Assembly (NCBI GenBank): GCA_036873135.1
Contig: JAPTYO010000007.1
Span: 10,894,763 to 10,958,762, forward strand
DNA: 64,000 nucleotides
Source of the DNA: Clarkia xantiana subsp. parviflora
Taxonomy: Eukaryota; Streptophyta; Magnoliopsida; Myrtales; Onagraceae
Reading direction: 5' to 3'
The position numbers and the translations under genes were made by a program. Shown in pieces: positions 1-12,634 of this stretch. Under the pieces are notes generated by a model. That model was given only the letters and a program-made list of their open reading frames with translations, ran no database searches and was not told where the DNA came from. Positions within the stretch are counted from its first letter, which is position 1. Each line of letters opens with the position of its first letter.

Positions 1-236
1 TTTTTAACTCATAAAACACGCCCCGTGACATGTTTGGGCGATACCGCCCCGCTCCTTGCCACCTGCTTAAATATAGAAGCTGACTGGGCCGGGCCACTCA
101 CTGACCCGATTTATTCAAATATACTTTTTTTTAAAAAAAATGTATATATTAGGTTTGCACTTTGCAGTCTGGTTCAGTACGGTTTTTGGTAAACCACTTC
201 AATTCAAAACAAAGCGTCTTTGTTTGTGCGCGCAAA

Positions 237-2573
237 ATGCAGAGCAGAGAAATGGAATCGATACAGACATCGATGGAGTCCGTGCGTTTGATGTGGGAGA
301 AAGAGGTCTCACTTGAGCAGCAGTTTGTGGATTCTTTGGCTTCTTCGTCCCGCCGTTTACTTGATTCCGTGAAAGCCAATACGGAAGAGACAGTCCAGAT
401 CCAAGGTTAGAACAACTTCTTTTTTGTGTCGCGAGTTGAAGCTAGACGCTTTCCAGTGCTGTTCTTACTTGCGAGACTTCAGAATTGATTGCATTGTTAG
501 TGAATCGGGAATTAGGGTCGTCTCTGCTTTCTAGCTTTCCTAAGTGCAGCTTCTTATTCGTCACCACTTATCTTCAGGGGAAGAACTGAAAGTAAAAAGC
601 AGACTGAAAGAGGCGGAAGATGAGCTTGTTAAAGCCCTTTCAGGTATTATTCCCATATTTTTTGTTTGATTAACCCCATTTGCTCTCTATTAGTCCACAT
701 TTTGCTTCGTTTGGTAAATTCAACTTCTTTGGGATTGAAGCTCGCGATTATTTTCAAGGTTAATTGATGTATTTTATTTTTGAATTTCTAACCTAGATCC
801 TAAAAGTCAAAATTTTCCTTTTTAACTTGGCAAATGATTGACATTAACTCATTGCGTCGTATTTTCCCTAGGCAGAAAATGTTCATGGTTATTTAGTTTT
901 CTGTTTACACTTAACATTTCTGTGTGTAGTGAAAACTCGTAAAGAGGCAGAGCGAATGGCGGCTCTGGATGCAATTTCTGCTATAAAAGCTAGAGTTGAA
1001 GAACTTCATCAGAAGGCCAAGAGGGATGATGAGTATTCATCCATTATATCTAGGCAGTCCTTAGGTATATCCTTGATTCTGTGCAGGCTTGATGATTTTT
1101 TTTTCTTTTTTGATGCGCTAGGAAATTTAGTATGAGTTTCTATACGTTTTGATGCTCTTTCGGGTCTTAGGTAGTTAAGTTTGGTACATCTATTATGTGA
1201 GTCTGTCCGTTTATTAAATAACACGATAGATTATAGGGTTTGAAACAACTTAGTTGGTGAGTCTTTTTTTTTTGTTCGTTTCGTTTCATTTCATTGAATA
1301 TATGTCTTTGGATTAGGACTTTATTTTGATCTGGATTGAGATTGCCTCTATAGATCGAGAGTTTGTGGTTTCTGTGTTGCTAGTTCTGTGATCCAATGAC
1401 CTTTTTCCCTACTCTGATGTCACCGGCTAAGTTGAGCCTTTGGATCTATCATTTGTCCTGTCAAACAAATCCTCCAGTATAAGCTTTGTTTCATAACCAG
1501 CTACATCGCAATATCTGCAAATCAGATAGCGTTTACCCCAACTTTTTTGTATGGTGATTATGAGGACCCTTTTTCTTCTTCTTCTTCTTCTTCCTAATTG
1601 ATAAATCGCCTAGCGCATAATCATCTTCTATTTTGGAGCTAGACTATCAGCCTGTCTTGTCAATGGAACTCTATCTCCAACTAAATGTTTTCATGCATTG
1701 TTTTTTTAAAGCTTTGGCTGCACTTGAAGAAAAGACAGAACAAGAATCTAGGAACAGGGTGGGGATTCAAGAGGCAAGCGCATGGTATAATAAGATGCTT
1801 GGTCTCCATGTTGAAGCTGGAAAGGGTAAGCCACAAACCTGTATCTTTGAAGTTGTTGATTGTGTTGTAAGTTGGGCTAACGGCGTGTACATCTATCTGT
1901 CTATGCAGGTGTGAAGTTCTCATTCAGTAATATTGATGCGAAAAGACCAGATAAGTTGTATTCTTTCACCATCCGCCATGCAAATGAAGTGTACTCATGT
2001 AAGGATTTATGCCTGCCTGTCTATCTATTAATTAATTGATTGATGCTCGGATGTTGAAGTGATCTGTCCTGGTTACTTATAATTTTTTGATCCTCACACA
2101 GTATTGGAATGTGACCCTCCTGTGGATTGCATCCAAGAGTTGATGCATGAGCTAAACAAAAGCAATGACCTTTTCAAATTTGTGAGAATTATGAGAAGAA
2201 GATTTGTAGAAGCAACTGAGAAAGGTAACTACTGTGTACATATTTAACTGTAGACCTACACTGTATTAGTTCCTTCCGTTGTGGTAAATAAGATTACTAT
2301 ATGGGCTTGAAATGCTACCTGTTGGTAATAGAGATGGGGAAACTTTCATTAGATTGAAGAACTTGCTTAAAAATTAACACTAATCATGTTTGAATAATAG
2401 GGACATCACGAGCTGTTCCCCAAGCCTCTTCAACGGCTGCGTTGTCTGCTCCATCGATTTCTAGCGACACAGATGAATCACAACATAATAAAGGAGTTAA
2501 AAGCAACAGAACCCCTCGTTCATCATCCTCTATTCGTCGGACTTCTTCTCGATCTAGGAGGACAGTGACTTGA
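237..2573 (+). CDS. SPC25: Kinetochore protein SPC25 homologue (NDC80 complex)
   Basis: Seven exons join in frame: 237-405, 578-643, 930-1064, 1712-1825, 1909-1998, 2102-2224, 2401-2573, giving 289 residues. All internal junctions are GT-AG and every one is phase 1. SPC25 is a subunit of the NDC80 complex that couples centromeres to spindle microtubules. The N-terminal half (about residues 1-160) is charged and heptad-like, as expected for the coiled-coil stalk. The C-terminal part, with VKFSFSNIDAKRPDKLYSFT and the following LLECDPPV segment, matches the globular domain of plant SPC25. A Ser/Arg-rich tail (about 235-289) ends the protein. The start at 237 is the first ATG in frame after an upstream stop; a second Met lies five codons on. 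The gene converges with the G-patch gene, with 188 bp between stops. Family identity comes from recognition, not a search. Confidence 0.85.
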
Positions 2574-2761
2574 CTATCTTTATACTATTGTGTTGTTAAA
2601 CGAACAAGGATACTCTGTATATTTGATTGACTTTTCGTCAATCTGCACCTTGAATTTGTTTGTGGAATCAGCTGTCTTATATTACTGGAGGATGTAATTT
2701 TGTTCAAGCATTGTGTTGTGTGACAACAGAACTTATGATTACACAAAAAAATTGACACAAG

Positions 2762-5700
2762 TCATCTTCTCCTTTTGCCTCCTAGCGGTTGTGGCCATCC
2801 AAGCCCAGAACTGCCAATGTTCCCGACAGGTTGAATAGGTTCGCGCAAACCCTGCTTGCTGCTGCCTAGACCCTCACCCTGCATTATCATATTACAAAAT
2901 TATATTAGTTTCTTCTAATACTTCATTTTTCGGACATCAATTTAGACTAAAATGAAGGAGGGAGGTGGGATACCTGTTTCCAGCCCATGTTCTCAAGGAC
3001 TTTTCTTGCATAACTACCATCACCAAAACTCATATCCAAAGCTTCAGCTGCAGCAGCTTCCTTGTCCTCCTCAGGTGAAGATCCCCCTCCTCCATCTTCA
3101 CTAGCAAAAGGACCCTTCTTCTGCCCAGGACCAATACCGAAGCCACCATGCAAATTTCTTCTCTCTGCAGCTCTATCCCTATATCCATGGCTCTTCTGCA
3201 CCTGCAAACATATCATTTTCTGTCAGTAACAAACATTATCTCATCATTACTCTATTGTCAAGAAACCTTTGGTATACAAAACCCCAAAATCTCCATATTG
3301 GGTTTCTAAAGGTTTGAGTTCAATCAAGGCAAACTTGTACAAAAAACACATATAGGAGAGACTAGAGAGTACACATATATTGAGAGTGCAACTTCTAAAA
3401 GTGATAAGCTCTTTTCAGTTCACTAGCATACATATATAGCTTAGCTTCATCTATCTAGAAAGTATAATGGACGATAAACTGACTGGATGGAAGGTACCAG
3501 CTACCTTTTTAACAGCAGATCCTGACAGCTGGCAATCTGTCTGAGAAAAATCTTCAGGGATGCCACCTTCATTTTCCACCACTACGGATTCATTACTATT
3601 ACCTCTACTTAGGTCAGATGAATGAAGAGATTGCTGCCCATCAACATCAACAGATATTTCAGGGAACCCCCAGTCTTTTGTGGGGTTGGACGAATCATAA
3701 CAAGTTAAGGAAGCTAAGTGTCTTGCACTTGGATTCCGTAACTTGTAAATTTGCCCTGTAAAAAGAAATTTGAATTATAGTTACAAGTTTTGCACCAGTT
3801 AGTCCTCCAAGATGTTTATATACTGGTAAACATAACATACTTTAATCAAGTGTAAATCCAAACCTGTCCTAACTCGTACCAGATCAAGATGCACTTGCCA
3901 TATTGGAGCAGTCCTTAGGATACCACCACCAGCTGGTACAGAAGGATGAACCTTAGCAGATTGTTTAAGCGGTCTCCCCACCAACCGAACTAGCTCACCT
4001 TTTCGCTTTCTTTTTCCTTTTCCACCCACCTTCTTTATAGATCTTCTAACCAATCTCCAGTCCCACAGATCTGTACAGTGGAAACTTGGTCTTCTCTCTT
4101 CTTCCTCAGAGGGAGGAACGACTTGACCGTACTGAGCCTTCCAATTCTCTTCCTCACACTCTTCTGGACAAGATAAGATATGTTCGCATATATCAGCCAC
4201 CCCAGACGCATTTTCATAAAAAAGAAATCATTATACGAGTAGTAAAATATGGTATTATTTTGCAGAATTTAACAGAATTTTCAAACTTGACAGCATGCAT
4301 GTTTAAATGCAATCACAAGTTCTGCTTAACAATCAAAATATATAAGTCTAAGAGGAACTTCCAGATAGGAACTCAATGAGTCAATGCACTGTAGTAAGCA
4401 ACAGATTCATTCAAAGTCCATATATTCTGGAAACAAGAAGTTAATGTTAAAATTAGAGACCTTCATGTAAAATGGTTTCACCAGAATCAAGTGGAGCATA
4501 ATCTTCCTCGGGAATCCATTCACCTTCTTCTAGTTCGTAGTCATCACTGTCTTCTACATCCACTACAAGAGAGCCCATTAATTCGAGAAAAAAAGAATCT
4601 TGCTTAAAAAAACAAGAGTACAGTGTAACTGTAGCAAGGAATCATGTTGCAAACCATTTATTGGGAAATCAGTGCCAAAGTTACCACTTGTTTCTGAGGG
4701 TATCACGCTGTCATGGGCATTGGTTTCATTAACGGGGTTTGAATAATTAGACAAATAAAGCTTGATAAGCGTATCCTCTAACCTGAGAGCAGTAGAAAAA
4801 AACTTGTTTTAGCAGAAGTGAGAGGGAGATAGATTCAGAAATTACAATTTAGAGAGGGCAAGAAACAAAAAAAAGTAGTACATTACCATTCAGATGGTGG
4901 TGGTGGGATTTCTGAAGCACTGCTGTCAGCACCATTGCAGTCTGTCGATAAAGGGGACATTTATGTCAGGAGAACTACATCATGCATTTTCCAGTGCTGT
5001 AAAAACTAGAACCCTCCATTGCTACTCAACATTAAGCCTAGATTTAGCTTTTCAGCCATCAATTCGGAAATATCAAAACATAAAAACTTATTGAACCTTT
5101 AACATTCAAAATTAAAATAAAGACTAACTGAATAAGCATAAACTGTATGAAGGCCTGCATTTTAATGCAGGAACACGTTTTCTGTCCAGATAATTAATTG
5201 GATGGTGTATAACAATCAACATTTAACAATAATTGCATTTTTAGTCATTTAAGTCATATTTCATCATAGAAATATCTCCTCTAATAACTTGATTTTGAAT
5301 GAAGCTAAAGCAGAACAACCTACACACTAATGACGCAAAGGATTACAACCAAGTATAGATGGTATCTAAACAACAGCTGCAAAATTATACCTTTATACCA
5401 CCAATCAAATGCAAGAAAAGTTCAGCAGCAATAATTGCGACTCAGAATCATATAATATTATGCACGACAGCTCACCAGGATAGCTGTTGTCCGGCTGATT
5501 TCCTTCTTGAAAGTAACCTCCAGAAGCTTCTACCTTGCTTGGAAGGTAATCATCGCTTCCACTGACATTAGCATGGTAACATGATTCATCTTGAAATGGG
5601 TTTTCTTTAGAAGATTCTTTTTTCTCAGTTGCCTCACCTTCCACAACCTGAAATAATTACACGATAAGACTCTGAAGACGGAACATCAAACATAAAGGAA

Positions 5701-6129
5701 AGGTTTACACAAACATTCACCGTGTCAGACTGCCAAGGCACATAATTTCCATCTTCAAACTTGTAGTAGATGCCGTCTGCACTGTTGTAATACCATCCAG
5801 CATTCGGGTCATGGTAAAACCCAGTACTGCAGAAAAAGAGAAATCAGAAATCCGCACGAGAAATAGATGGAAGCGGAAAATGCCAATTGCAAGTGCAAAG
5901 TTATCAGCATTCCAAACGTAAAATCAGAGAAACCAACCATTAAACCCTAAAACACGACTGTAATCATTGTAGTCTTTTTGGAAATCCAAGTCCAAAGACG
6001 CCATGAGATAGATGAATCAGAGGCTTGAGTGAAGTCGACAGCAACATACCTAGCATGGAAGTACAATTGGGACGCCTCGTCCCATACAAACGCGCACTCC
6101 TGCGAATCTTCTTCAGAATTACCCGCCAT
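2762..6129 (-). CDS. OCRE-like and G-patch domain RNA-processing protein
   Basis: Ten exons on the minus strand: 6129-6050, 5826-5721, 5647-5476, 4941-4887, 4782-4655, 4562-4461, 4163-3864, 3755-3505, 3201-2974, 2878-2762, totalling 512 residues with phases that agree at each joint. Residues about 13-60 form an aromatic OCRE-type repeat (FVWDEASQLYFHA, then GFYHDPNAGWYYNS and GIYYKFEDGNYV). Acidic linkers follow (EEGEWIPEEDY), then a basic KGKRKRKGE patch. The C-terminus (about 458-500) is a G-patch with MGWKQGEGLGSSKQG. OCRE plus G-patch occurs in nuclear splicing factors, where the G-patch stimulates DEAH helicases. The closest Arabidopsis protein I recall is the At5g26610 D111/G-patch protein, which has no assigned function known to me. 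It is transcribed divergently from the FLOE-like gene; the two ATGs are 462 bp apart. No RRM or FHA domain is visible. Confidence 0.85.
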
Positions 6130-6591
6130 CGTTATTCGTCACTCTTTCCCTCTCTCGCCGTCGCGGTGCGGTGAAGTCCCAACTGTTAACAGGGTCGGAT
6201 GGGGACAGCGAAGGGCCCAAAAAGAGATTTTTTTAGTAGGCTCAACTTACTGAATCTCTACCAAAAAAGCCCAATTCTATCTGACGGAAGGTGCTACTGC
6301 TACATTCACCAACCGTGACATTTCGATCCGTGAACGCTACCTCTCGCATCGACACGTTGACAGAGGATTGGGAGAGATTGGCTTCTGGTCTTGTCTTGTT
6401 CTTTTCTTCCACGCACGAAGATGGAGGTGGAGCGGCAGTAGAAGACTGAAGAAGAAACTTCTTCACCAGCAAGTCCATCACCAAACAAATTAGATCAGAT
6501 CAGACATAGGAGGACGCTTCCTTTTCAACCTGGTTGTTGGGGTGTATTAATATCACAGCACTAGCAGGAAGATTCCCCACTTCCTTACTCA

Positions 6592-8083
6592 ATGAAGACG
6601 CCGGAGTTCATGGATAAGCAGATCAGCGGCCACTCACGCTCCTGGTCCGAAGATTCCTCCGACTATGACGACGACGATCGCTATTCCACACAATTCACCT
6701 TCCGCTCTTCCCTGCCTCGTGGCCGCTCTGATATCAGAGTATGCTCTTTTAATTTACCCTCTCAAACTAGTGAGATTTGATCACTGATATTCTGGATCGA
6801 TCTTTTCATGAATCTACCCAGCTGTATTGATTCGGTAATCGAACTGGTTTTGCAAAATTGGGACAGGAAAGTGCTGGAAGCTCCTCCTCCTTGAGTGAAG
6901 CACTGATCGCCTTGGTTGATCAAAGGATGAAGGAGCAGACGGCGGTCGTGCTTAACGCCGTGGAGACGATAAGTGTCCGACTTGCTCAGCTGGAGAGAAG
7001 GACACGCTCCATGGAAGGTTCTATTGAAGGACTCAAGGAATCTCTCGGCAACTACCATGGAATCACCTATGGTAAACTCAAGGAGCTAGAGAACTTGCTG
7101 AGAGAGGTACGTGTACCCTACTGCTACTATATGTAGAAGTCTAGAAGAAGACATTATATCTCTGAAATGTGGTTTTGCAAAACAAATTGTAGGTTCAGAG
7201 CTGTACCGTTGATGTAAGGGACAAGCAAGACATAACATTGGCTCAGATACACCTCACAAAGCTTCAACTTTCAAAGGGTAAAACTGAAGCACCACCACTC
7301 AAGACCGCTGCTGAAACTGAGACTAGTTTGTCTCAAGAAACCACCTTGTCTTTGTCTGTCCCTCTACAACCTTATGTTTCTCCTCAAATGCCGTACACTG
7401 TAACTGCAGCTCCCTCCATTTCTCATCAAGAAGTCTATTACCAACCACCGCATCAACCATTTCCTGGACCTAGTTTTCTACAAACAACTCCACAGCCTCC
7501 TCAAATGCCACAGCCTCATCATCATTTTATCCCTTCTGTCCCTCCAAGTACGAGTCCATCCTTTAGCATTCTCCCTAATGATTTCTCTTACCCGCCACCT
7601 CAGAATGTTTCACCATCTGCTGCAAACCCTCCATTTCAACATTCTGAGAGCTCCTACCCTGCATTCCATTATCAATCCACTAATGAGCATTACTCGGCAG
7701 CACCACCTCCTTCTCATCCCCAACTACCATATTTGCAAAAGGAGTCTAATTATGACAATCTCTATCATCAGGGCTCTGACCGAAATCTTGCAGTAGAAAC
7801 ATCCCAATTGCCCACAGCTCGGTTGCTGCCTCATGCCTTACCAACCGCATCCATTATCGATTCAGAGACAAGCTCAGGGAAGAACAGGAACAGCAACGGG
7901 ACTCAAAGTGATGATGTTGTGGAAAAGGTGGTAGCTATGGGGTTCATGAGAGATGTCGTCAGATCTACAGTCAGGAGAATGACAGACAAGGGTCAGACAG
8001 TTGACCCAAACATGATCCTTGACGTGTTAACTAATGGTGGTGAAGCTCCTCAGATTTACAATGACCGGCCCAGGCGGTACTAA
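6592..8083 (+). CDS. FLOE-like DUF1421 prion-like protein
   Basis: Three exons: 6592-6738, 6867-7106, 7193-8083, all joined in phase 0, giving 425 residues. The N-terminus is Asp/Ser-rich (SWSEDSSDYDDDDRYS). Residues about 50-155 are a coiled coil (LSEALIALVDQRMKEQ onward). Residues about 160-340 are a low-complexity tract rich in Pro, Gln, Ser, Tyr and His. The last 54 residues carry DUF1421, a UBA-like helical domain (VEKVVAMGFMRDVVRSTVRR). This is the architecture of the Arabidopsis FLOE family; FLOE1 forms water-responsive condensates in seeds and influences germination. At 425 residues it is shorter than the roughly 500-residue FLOE1, mainly through a shorter N-terminal and QPS-type region. 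Family membership is well supported; assignment to FLOE1, 2 or 3 and any condensate behaviour are inference. Confidence 0.82.
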
Positions 8084-8386
8084 CCTAAGTACATGTTCTT
8101 CTCTTCAGTATAAGTGTATGTGTGTTCTTGTGTTTTTCTCCATATCTATTTATAGTATAAGTTAGGTCTGGTTGTCTTGTTGTGTAGATAGAAGGGTGCA
8201 CTGATAGACACTACCATATAAGCTTGGGTACCCTATAAGCTTCAAACCATGTAAATATTCTCTAGTTACTGCTTTAAGAATCCTTGTGGAACATCTCTTT
8301 CCTTTGGTTTCAAGGTATTACATATGAGTTGAACTTTAAATACTATACCCTTTCTTATTCAGCAAAGGTTAGATCTTTTACCATGT

Positions 8387-10054
8387 CTAGTATCTACCTT
8401 CTCCAATCCAGCTAAGGCCGGGTGTTTTCCTCAACCCTCGGTCGACCATCTCATCTCTCAACTTATTCGCATCATTCCACCTTCCATCACTTGCATACAC
8501 ATTAGAAAGCATAACTCCATAAACACCTTTCTCCGAATCTTTCCCTAAAAGCTGCTCTGCTACAAGTTCAGCTATGTAAGTATTTCCACGCGCCTCACAG
8601 CACGATAACATCGCACTCCATACATCCGATTCCACAGGCTGTTGTTGAGAACGAATGAATTCATATGCCTCTTCCAGTTCTCCACCCATGCCCAAAAGTT
8701 TCACCATGTGGACAAAGTGTTCAACCTCAGGTTTGATGCCGAATTCGTCTTTCATCCTTCTGAAGACCTCTTTCCCCTCATTAAGAAGGCCTCCATGGCA
8801 GCACGAGCTAAGGAGGTTAGCAAAAGTACATTGGTCGGGTTCGAGCCCTTCACTATCCATATCATTGAACACTTTGAATGCTTCGTAAGGGAATCCATGG
8901 AGCCCGAGACCTAAGATGATGGAATTGTAGGAGACAATGTTTCTATTCGGAGTATTCTCAAAAACCCGCATTGCCAAACCCAGGAAACCACACTTGGAGT
9001 ACATGTCTATTAATGCAGAAGAAACCATTATGTTCGATTCTAGTCCAGAACGGAGAACAAAACCGTGAATTTCACTCCCAATCCTAGCGTTTGCTGAATG
9101 TGCCGCTGCGCCCACAACACTTGCAATTAAGATTGGGTCGGGTTTCATTCCTTCCCAGCTCATCTTGCTGAACAATGAAAGTGCTTTCTCATGCTCTCCA
9201 CATTGGCAATACCCAGTTATTAAAGCCGACCAGGTGACCAGATCATGATCTAGTAGACTCTCAAATACCTTAGCTGCTGAATCCACACGCTTAAACCGAG
9301 CATACATGTTCACAAGGGAGCTGCCCACATGAGGGTTCATATCGAAACTACTCTTCAGACAGAAACCATGGACACCTTCTCCAAGAATTGTCAGGGTCGG
9401 ATCAGCCAAACTTGATACTAGGGCGACCAGAGTGTACCCATCTGGACATTTTCCTCGGCCTCGCATTTCAGTGAACATTTGTAAGCATCTACTCCACAAA
9501 CCACAAGAGCCATAACCTGAGATCATCGAGTTCCACATCACCAAATCGGGTTCAAGAACTGTAGAGAACACTGAACTTGCTTCCTCGATGAACCCCAGCT
9601 TCGAGTAAGCAGCCACAAGCGCACTGCTGCAAATGGAATCTCCTCCTAGCCCAGAGACCACAATCCCTCCATGGAACAGCCTCAGCTTAACAAAATCTGA
9701 GTAGTCGGAGCAAGCACGAACTACACAAGCATAGGAGAAGCTGTCTGGTGCTGTCTTACTGTGAAGCATTCGATGGAACATCCAGAATGCCTCATCAAAT
9801 ACGTGAGCCTGTGCATAAGCACGGACGATGGAGTTCCAGAGAAAGATGCTTCTGTGCGGATTAAAATCAAACACCTTGCGGGCATAGTTCAAGCCACCAC
9901 TCAAAGCGTAGAGTCTGACAGTTCTGGTGGCATAGAAGGGATCGTTGATGAGTTGCGCCTTCATGATCAGAGCATGGAGCTGCTTCGTTTTCAACAAGGT
10001 TTGCTGCGGCCTTGAGATCTCCTGCAGGAGCCATGGAAAATGAACGAACATCAC
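8387..10054 (-). CDS. PLS/E-class pentatricopeptide-repeat protein (At1g64310-like)
   Basis: A single-exon frame of 555 residues. It opens with TKQLHALIMKAQL and carries successive PLS-type repeats (SIFLWNSIVRAYAQA, DLVMWNSMISGYG, DLVTWSALITGYCQCGEHEKA, NIVSYNSIILGLGLHG). It ends in an E/E+-like region (DVWSAMLSCCEARGN to LRKTPGLSWIGEGRY). There is no DYW deaminase, so it would act as an RNA-recognition subunit, probably in C-to-U editing in plastids or mitochondria, where E-class PPRs recruit a deaminase in trans. Length and opening resemble Arabidopsis At1g64310 (about 550 aa) from memory. An intronless gene is normal for this family. No strong transit peptide is evident at this start; an in-frame upstream ATG is not available. 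Confidence 0.85.
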   Translation of the reverse strand: MMFVHFPWLLQEISRPQQTLLKTKQLHALIMKAQLINDPFYATRTVRLYALSGGLNYARKVFDFNPHRSIFLWNSIVRAYAQAHVFDEAFWMFHRMLHSKTAPDSFSYACVVRACSDYSDFVKLRLFHGGIVVSGLGGDSICSSALVAAYSKLGFIEEASSVFSTVLEPDLVMWNSMISGYGSCGLWSRCLQMFTEMRGRGKCPDGYTLVALVSSLADPTLTILGEGVHGFCLKSSFDMNPHVGSSLVNMYARFKRVDSAAKVFESLLDHDLVTWSALITGYCQCGEHEKALSLFSKMSWEGMKPDPILIASVVGAAAHSANARIGSEIHGFVLRSGLESNIMVSSALIDMYSKCGFLGLAMRVFENTPNRNIVSYNSIILGLGLHGFPYEAFKVFNDMDSEGLEPDQCTFANLLSSCCHGGLLNEGKEVFRRMKDEFGIKPEVEHFVHMVKLLGMGGELEEAYEFIRSQQQPVESDVWSAMLSCCEARGNTYIAELVAEQLLGKDSEKGVYGVMLSNVYASDGRWNDANKLRDEMVDRGLRKTPGLSWIGEGRY

Positions 10055-10339
10055 AACTCCCCAAATCGACAGATAGAAGGGAGATAGTAGAGCTTGTTGG
10101 GATAATCACAGAAGTTTTGATCATTCCAGTGATGAACTAACTAAAACACATTCTCACTCGACCAAAAAAAGAATGCATCGGATATATAAATTGACTTCAA
10201 TGTCGGGTGTTTTGTTTGTGGGTTATTCTAACAAATCAAACAATATCTTGGGCCATGCGCTAAGCCTCGTTGAGGAATTTTTACAAACAGCATAAATGCA
10301 TAGCTGCTGTGTGATAAAAGAATGCCCTAGCTCTCCTCC

Positions 10340-11365
10340 TCAACTCTTAAAGGGTGTCCACATGTCGACATAGCCGCTCAAAGGCCGCGGAAGGGCCGCC
10401 TTCCATCGTTCTCTGTCCGGCAAGCCTCCGGTGAGCGCGACGGAGCTGTCATCCTTCTTGTTTCCAAGGGTTAAAACAAGAAGCTTTTTCCCGAAGACCT
10501 TCTGCAACGCCTTCAACGATTCTTCCATCACCAATCTCCCGTCTTTCCTCGACTCCTCAGCTTCAACGCAGCTACCGCCGACGTTCACGATTATCCTCCC
10601 GCCTTTCCTCAAATGCTTCTTCAATTTCTCCCACGTGTTTGGGTCCTGAAGCTCAGGAATCACGCTGCCTTTGGCGAAAAGGTCGACGAAGATACCGGAG
10701 AATCCTTCTTTGACGTTGGCCTGCAAGGCGTCCCCGACGTTGATAAAGAGCCTATCTTTGTACTGTTTCTCGAGCTTCGTCAGACCGAAGAACTCTCTTG
10801 CCACGGAGATCACTGACGGGTCCAGCTCCCACCCGTGGACCACCAGCTGCGGGTAGTTCTCCAGCAGCAGCCGAGCTGCGGAGCCAGCTCCAAAGCCAAG
10901 GATGCCAACAGGTCCCGGCGGGAGAATCGGCGGCAGCGTAGCGAAGATGTCAAAGTAGGTGCCGGTGAAGGATTTGAAGAGGAAGGAGATACTGTGGATG
11001 TTACCGGGGCCGTCGAGGAGGAGAAGCCTGGAGCCTGCAAAGGGATGGTCAGCCTTTCTGGAGACTTCGATAACTCTGATGTAATTGTACCGAGACCTGA
11101 ATTTGACGAGGGTCTTGACGTCGTCGATGGGGATACCGTCGTCCTGCGTCTTGGCCTGGTTGGTGGAAGCGAGATGGTGGGTAGGTTGTGATCGGAATCT
11201 CGCCGGAGGAAGGTGAATTGGCGTAGGGACAGTGGTGAAATAGGAAAATGGCGGCGGAGGTGTGGACTGTGGAAGACTAAGGCGTAGTTGGTGTGTATTG
11301 ATAATGCTCAACGGAGGAGTACGGTGGCCGATAGACATCTCTTTCTTTCTCTGTACTGAGCTCAA
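10340..11365 (-). CDS. Plastid-targeted SAM-dependent methyltransferase, spermidine-synthase-like
   Basis: One exon of 341 residues. The first about 70 residues are rich in Ser, Pro and Thr with few acids, like a chloroplast transit peptide. The mature part starts near VKTLVKFRSRYNYIRVIEV, which corresponds to the N-terminal strands of spermidine-synthase-fold enzymes. Motif I is GILGFGAGSAARLL, the acidic ribose-binding motif is VVHGWELDPSVI, and motif II is FINVGDALQ. The spermidine-synthase polyamine pocket is not obvious, so the substrate is unknown; plants have several such spermidine synthase-like plastid methyltransferases. A second Met nine codons downstream (MSIGHRTPP) could also start translation. 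The gene lies in the same direction as, and 285 bp upstream of, the PPR gene, with no sign of co-transcription. Confidence 0.8.
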   Translation of the reverse strand: MSSVQRKKEMSIGHRTPPLSIINTHQLRLSLPQSTPPPPFSYFTTVPTPIHLPPARFRSQPTHHLASTNQAKTQDDGIPIDDVKTLVKFRSRYNYIRVIEVSRKADHPFAGSRLLLLDGPGNIHSISFLFKSFTGTYFDIFATLPPILPPGPVGILGFGAGSAARLLLENYPQLVVHGWELDPSVISVAREFFGLTKLEKQYKDRLFINVGDALQANVKEGFSGIFVDLFAKGSVIPELQDPNTWEKLKKHLRKGGRIIVNVGGSCVEAEESRKDGRLVMEESLKALQKVFGKKLLVLTLGNKKDDSSVALTGGLPDRERWKAALPRPLSGYVDMWTPFKS

Positions 11366-12634
11366 TTGAGGAGCTTCGAGAGAGAGGAGTGAGAGATTGC
11401 GAAGGAAGATGAAAGACTACCTATAAAATGTTTCTGTTAAAAATTGGAATTTAGATGATGAAGAAATTTGATAATCTGAATAATTCGCGGGAATTGATGT
11501 ATGATAGTAATGATTATTCTAATTTGATTAAGGGATTAAGAACCTAAAAGCAGCACTATCCCAGTCCCCAGATGCTCCAACTATTAGAAAGGTTGTTTTT
11601 CACTTTTTTTTTAAACTGATTTTGGCATTATAATTAGTATTTTAAGCTACAAGATTTATTTTCAAAACATTAAAGAATCAAATTTGTTGTTCATAATTTA
11701 GCATTATTTGACGCCGTCAATTTTAAGAAAATTTTTGAAAATTAACCAATTTGATAATTCGACCACCAAATATAAACATTTTAAATTTGATAAAACGTTT
11801 AGTAACAAGACTTTTTAAATTCTCAACTCTAAATAGGTAAGAATCTTTGATGTTGAACTAAGATTGACAATGGAGGTTTAGAGCTATAATTATAATAAAG
11901 TCATTTGCACAATTAAGTGATTCACTACTAATATGACTAGCCTTCCTGATTAATTAAGCAGAAATCAGAAACAAGTCCAGAATTTGAAGAATGCAAGTGC
12001 AGAAAAGGATTTCATCGAATAATACAGCAATCCAATGCCGAAAGACAAAGGAACAACACTTGTTTAATCAACGCTCATCGTACTGGGCAATGTAATGTAT
12101 CACAGGATTCAATCATATTTATGAGTATATTCCAGTGGTGAATCTAGTAGACAGCGAAAACATGAATTATCTTTCTGAAAATGATTCCTACATTGCAGCC
12201 TCAGAAACCTGGATTAATATAGATGATACATTCAACTTGAATTTGCCTAAACCTTCATAGTGAAGATGAAAAGATGGCGAATCTAAATCCAAATCCAAAT
12301 ACAAGTAGGCTTATCAAGTGAGCGAGCATCTACGTCCAAACTGGGCAATTGTGTACATGACTTTCAAAAGACTCGAGTAGCATTTAACCGCATAGACAAC
12401 AACTGTAGGAATGCATCACTTGCAATCATAGCTCTTAGAAAATCAACACAAAAGGAAAAGCTTAATTCGCATCAACACAAGCATCCAACAATGCATAATT
12501 TCAGATACGTAAATAAATCAAACCACCACAAATCCAAACGCATATCAGTCAAATTGCAAATTCTAGTATCTCGATGTCCAAAACTGAAGCAAGATCTAGA
12601 AATATTAAATGACAGGGAAGAGTAAAGTAAAAAC

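Noticed and set aside
3505..4200. FHA domain, which would make the G-patch protein an AGGF1 orthologue
   Set aside because: The stretch lacks the FHA core glycine/arginine and Ser-x-x-His pattern; only OCRE-like and G-patch modules are supported.
10835..11191. 118-codon plus-strand frame opposite the methyltransferase
   Set aside because: It is an antisense shadow of a well-supported coding exon with matching motifs.
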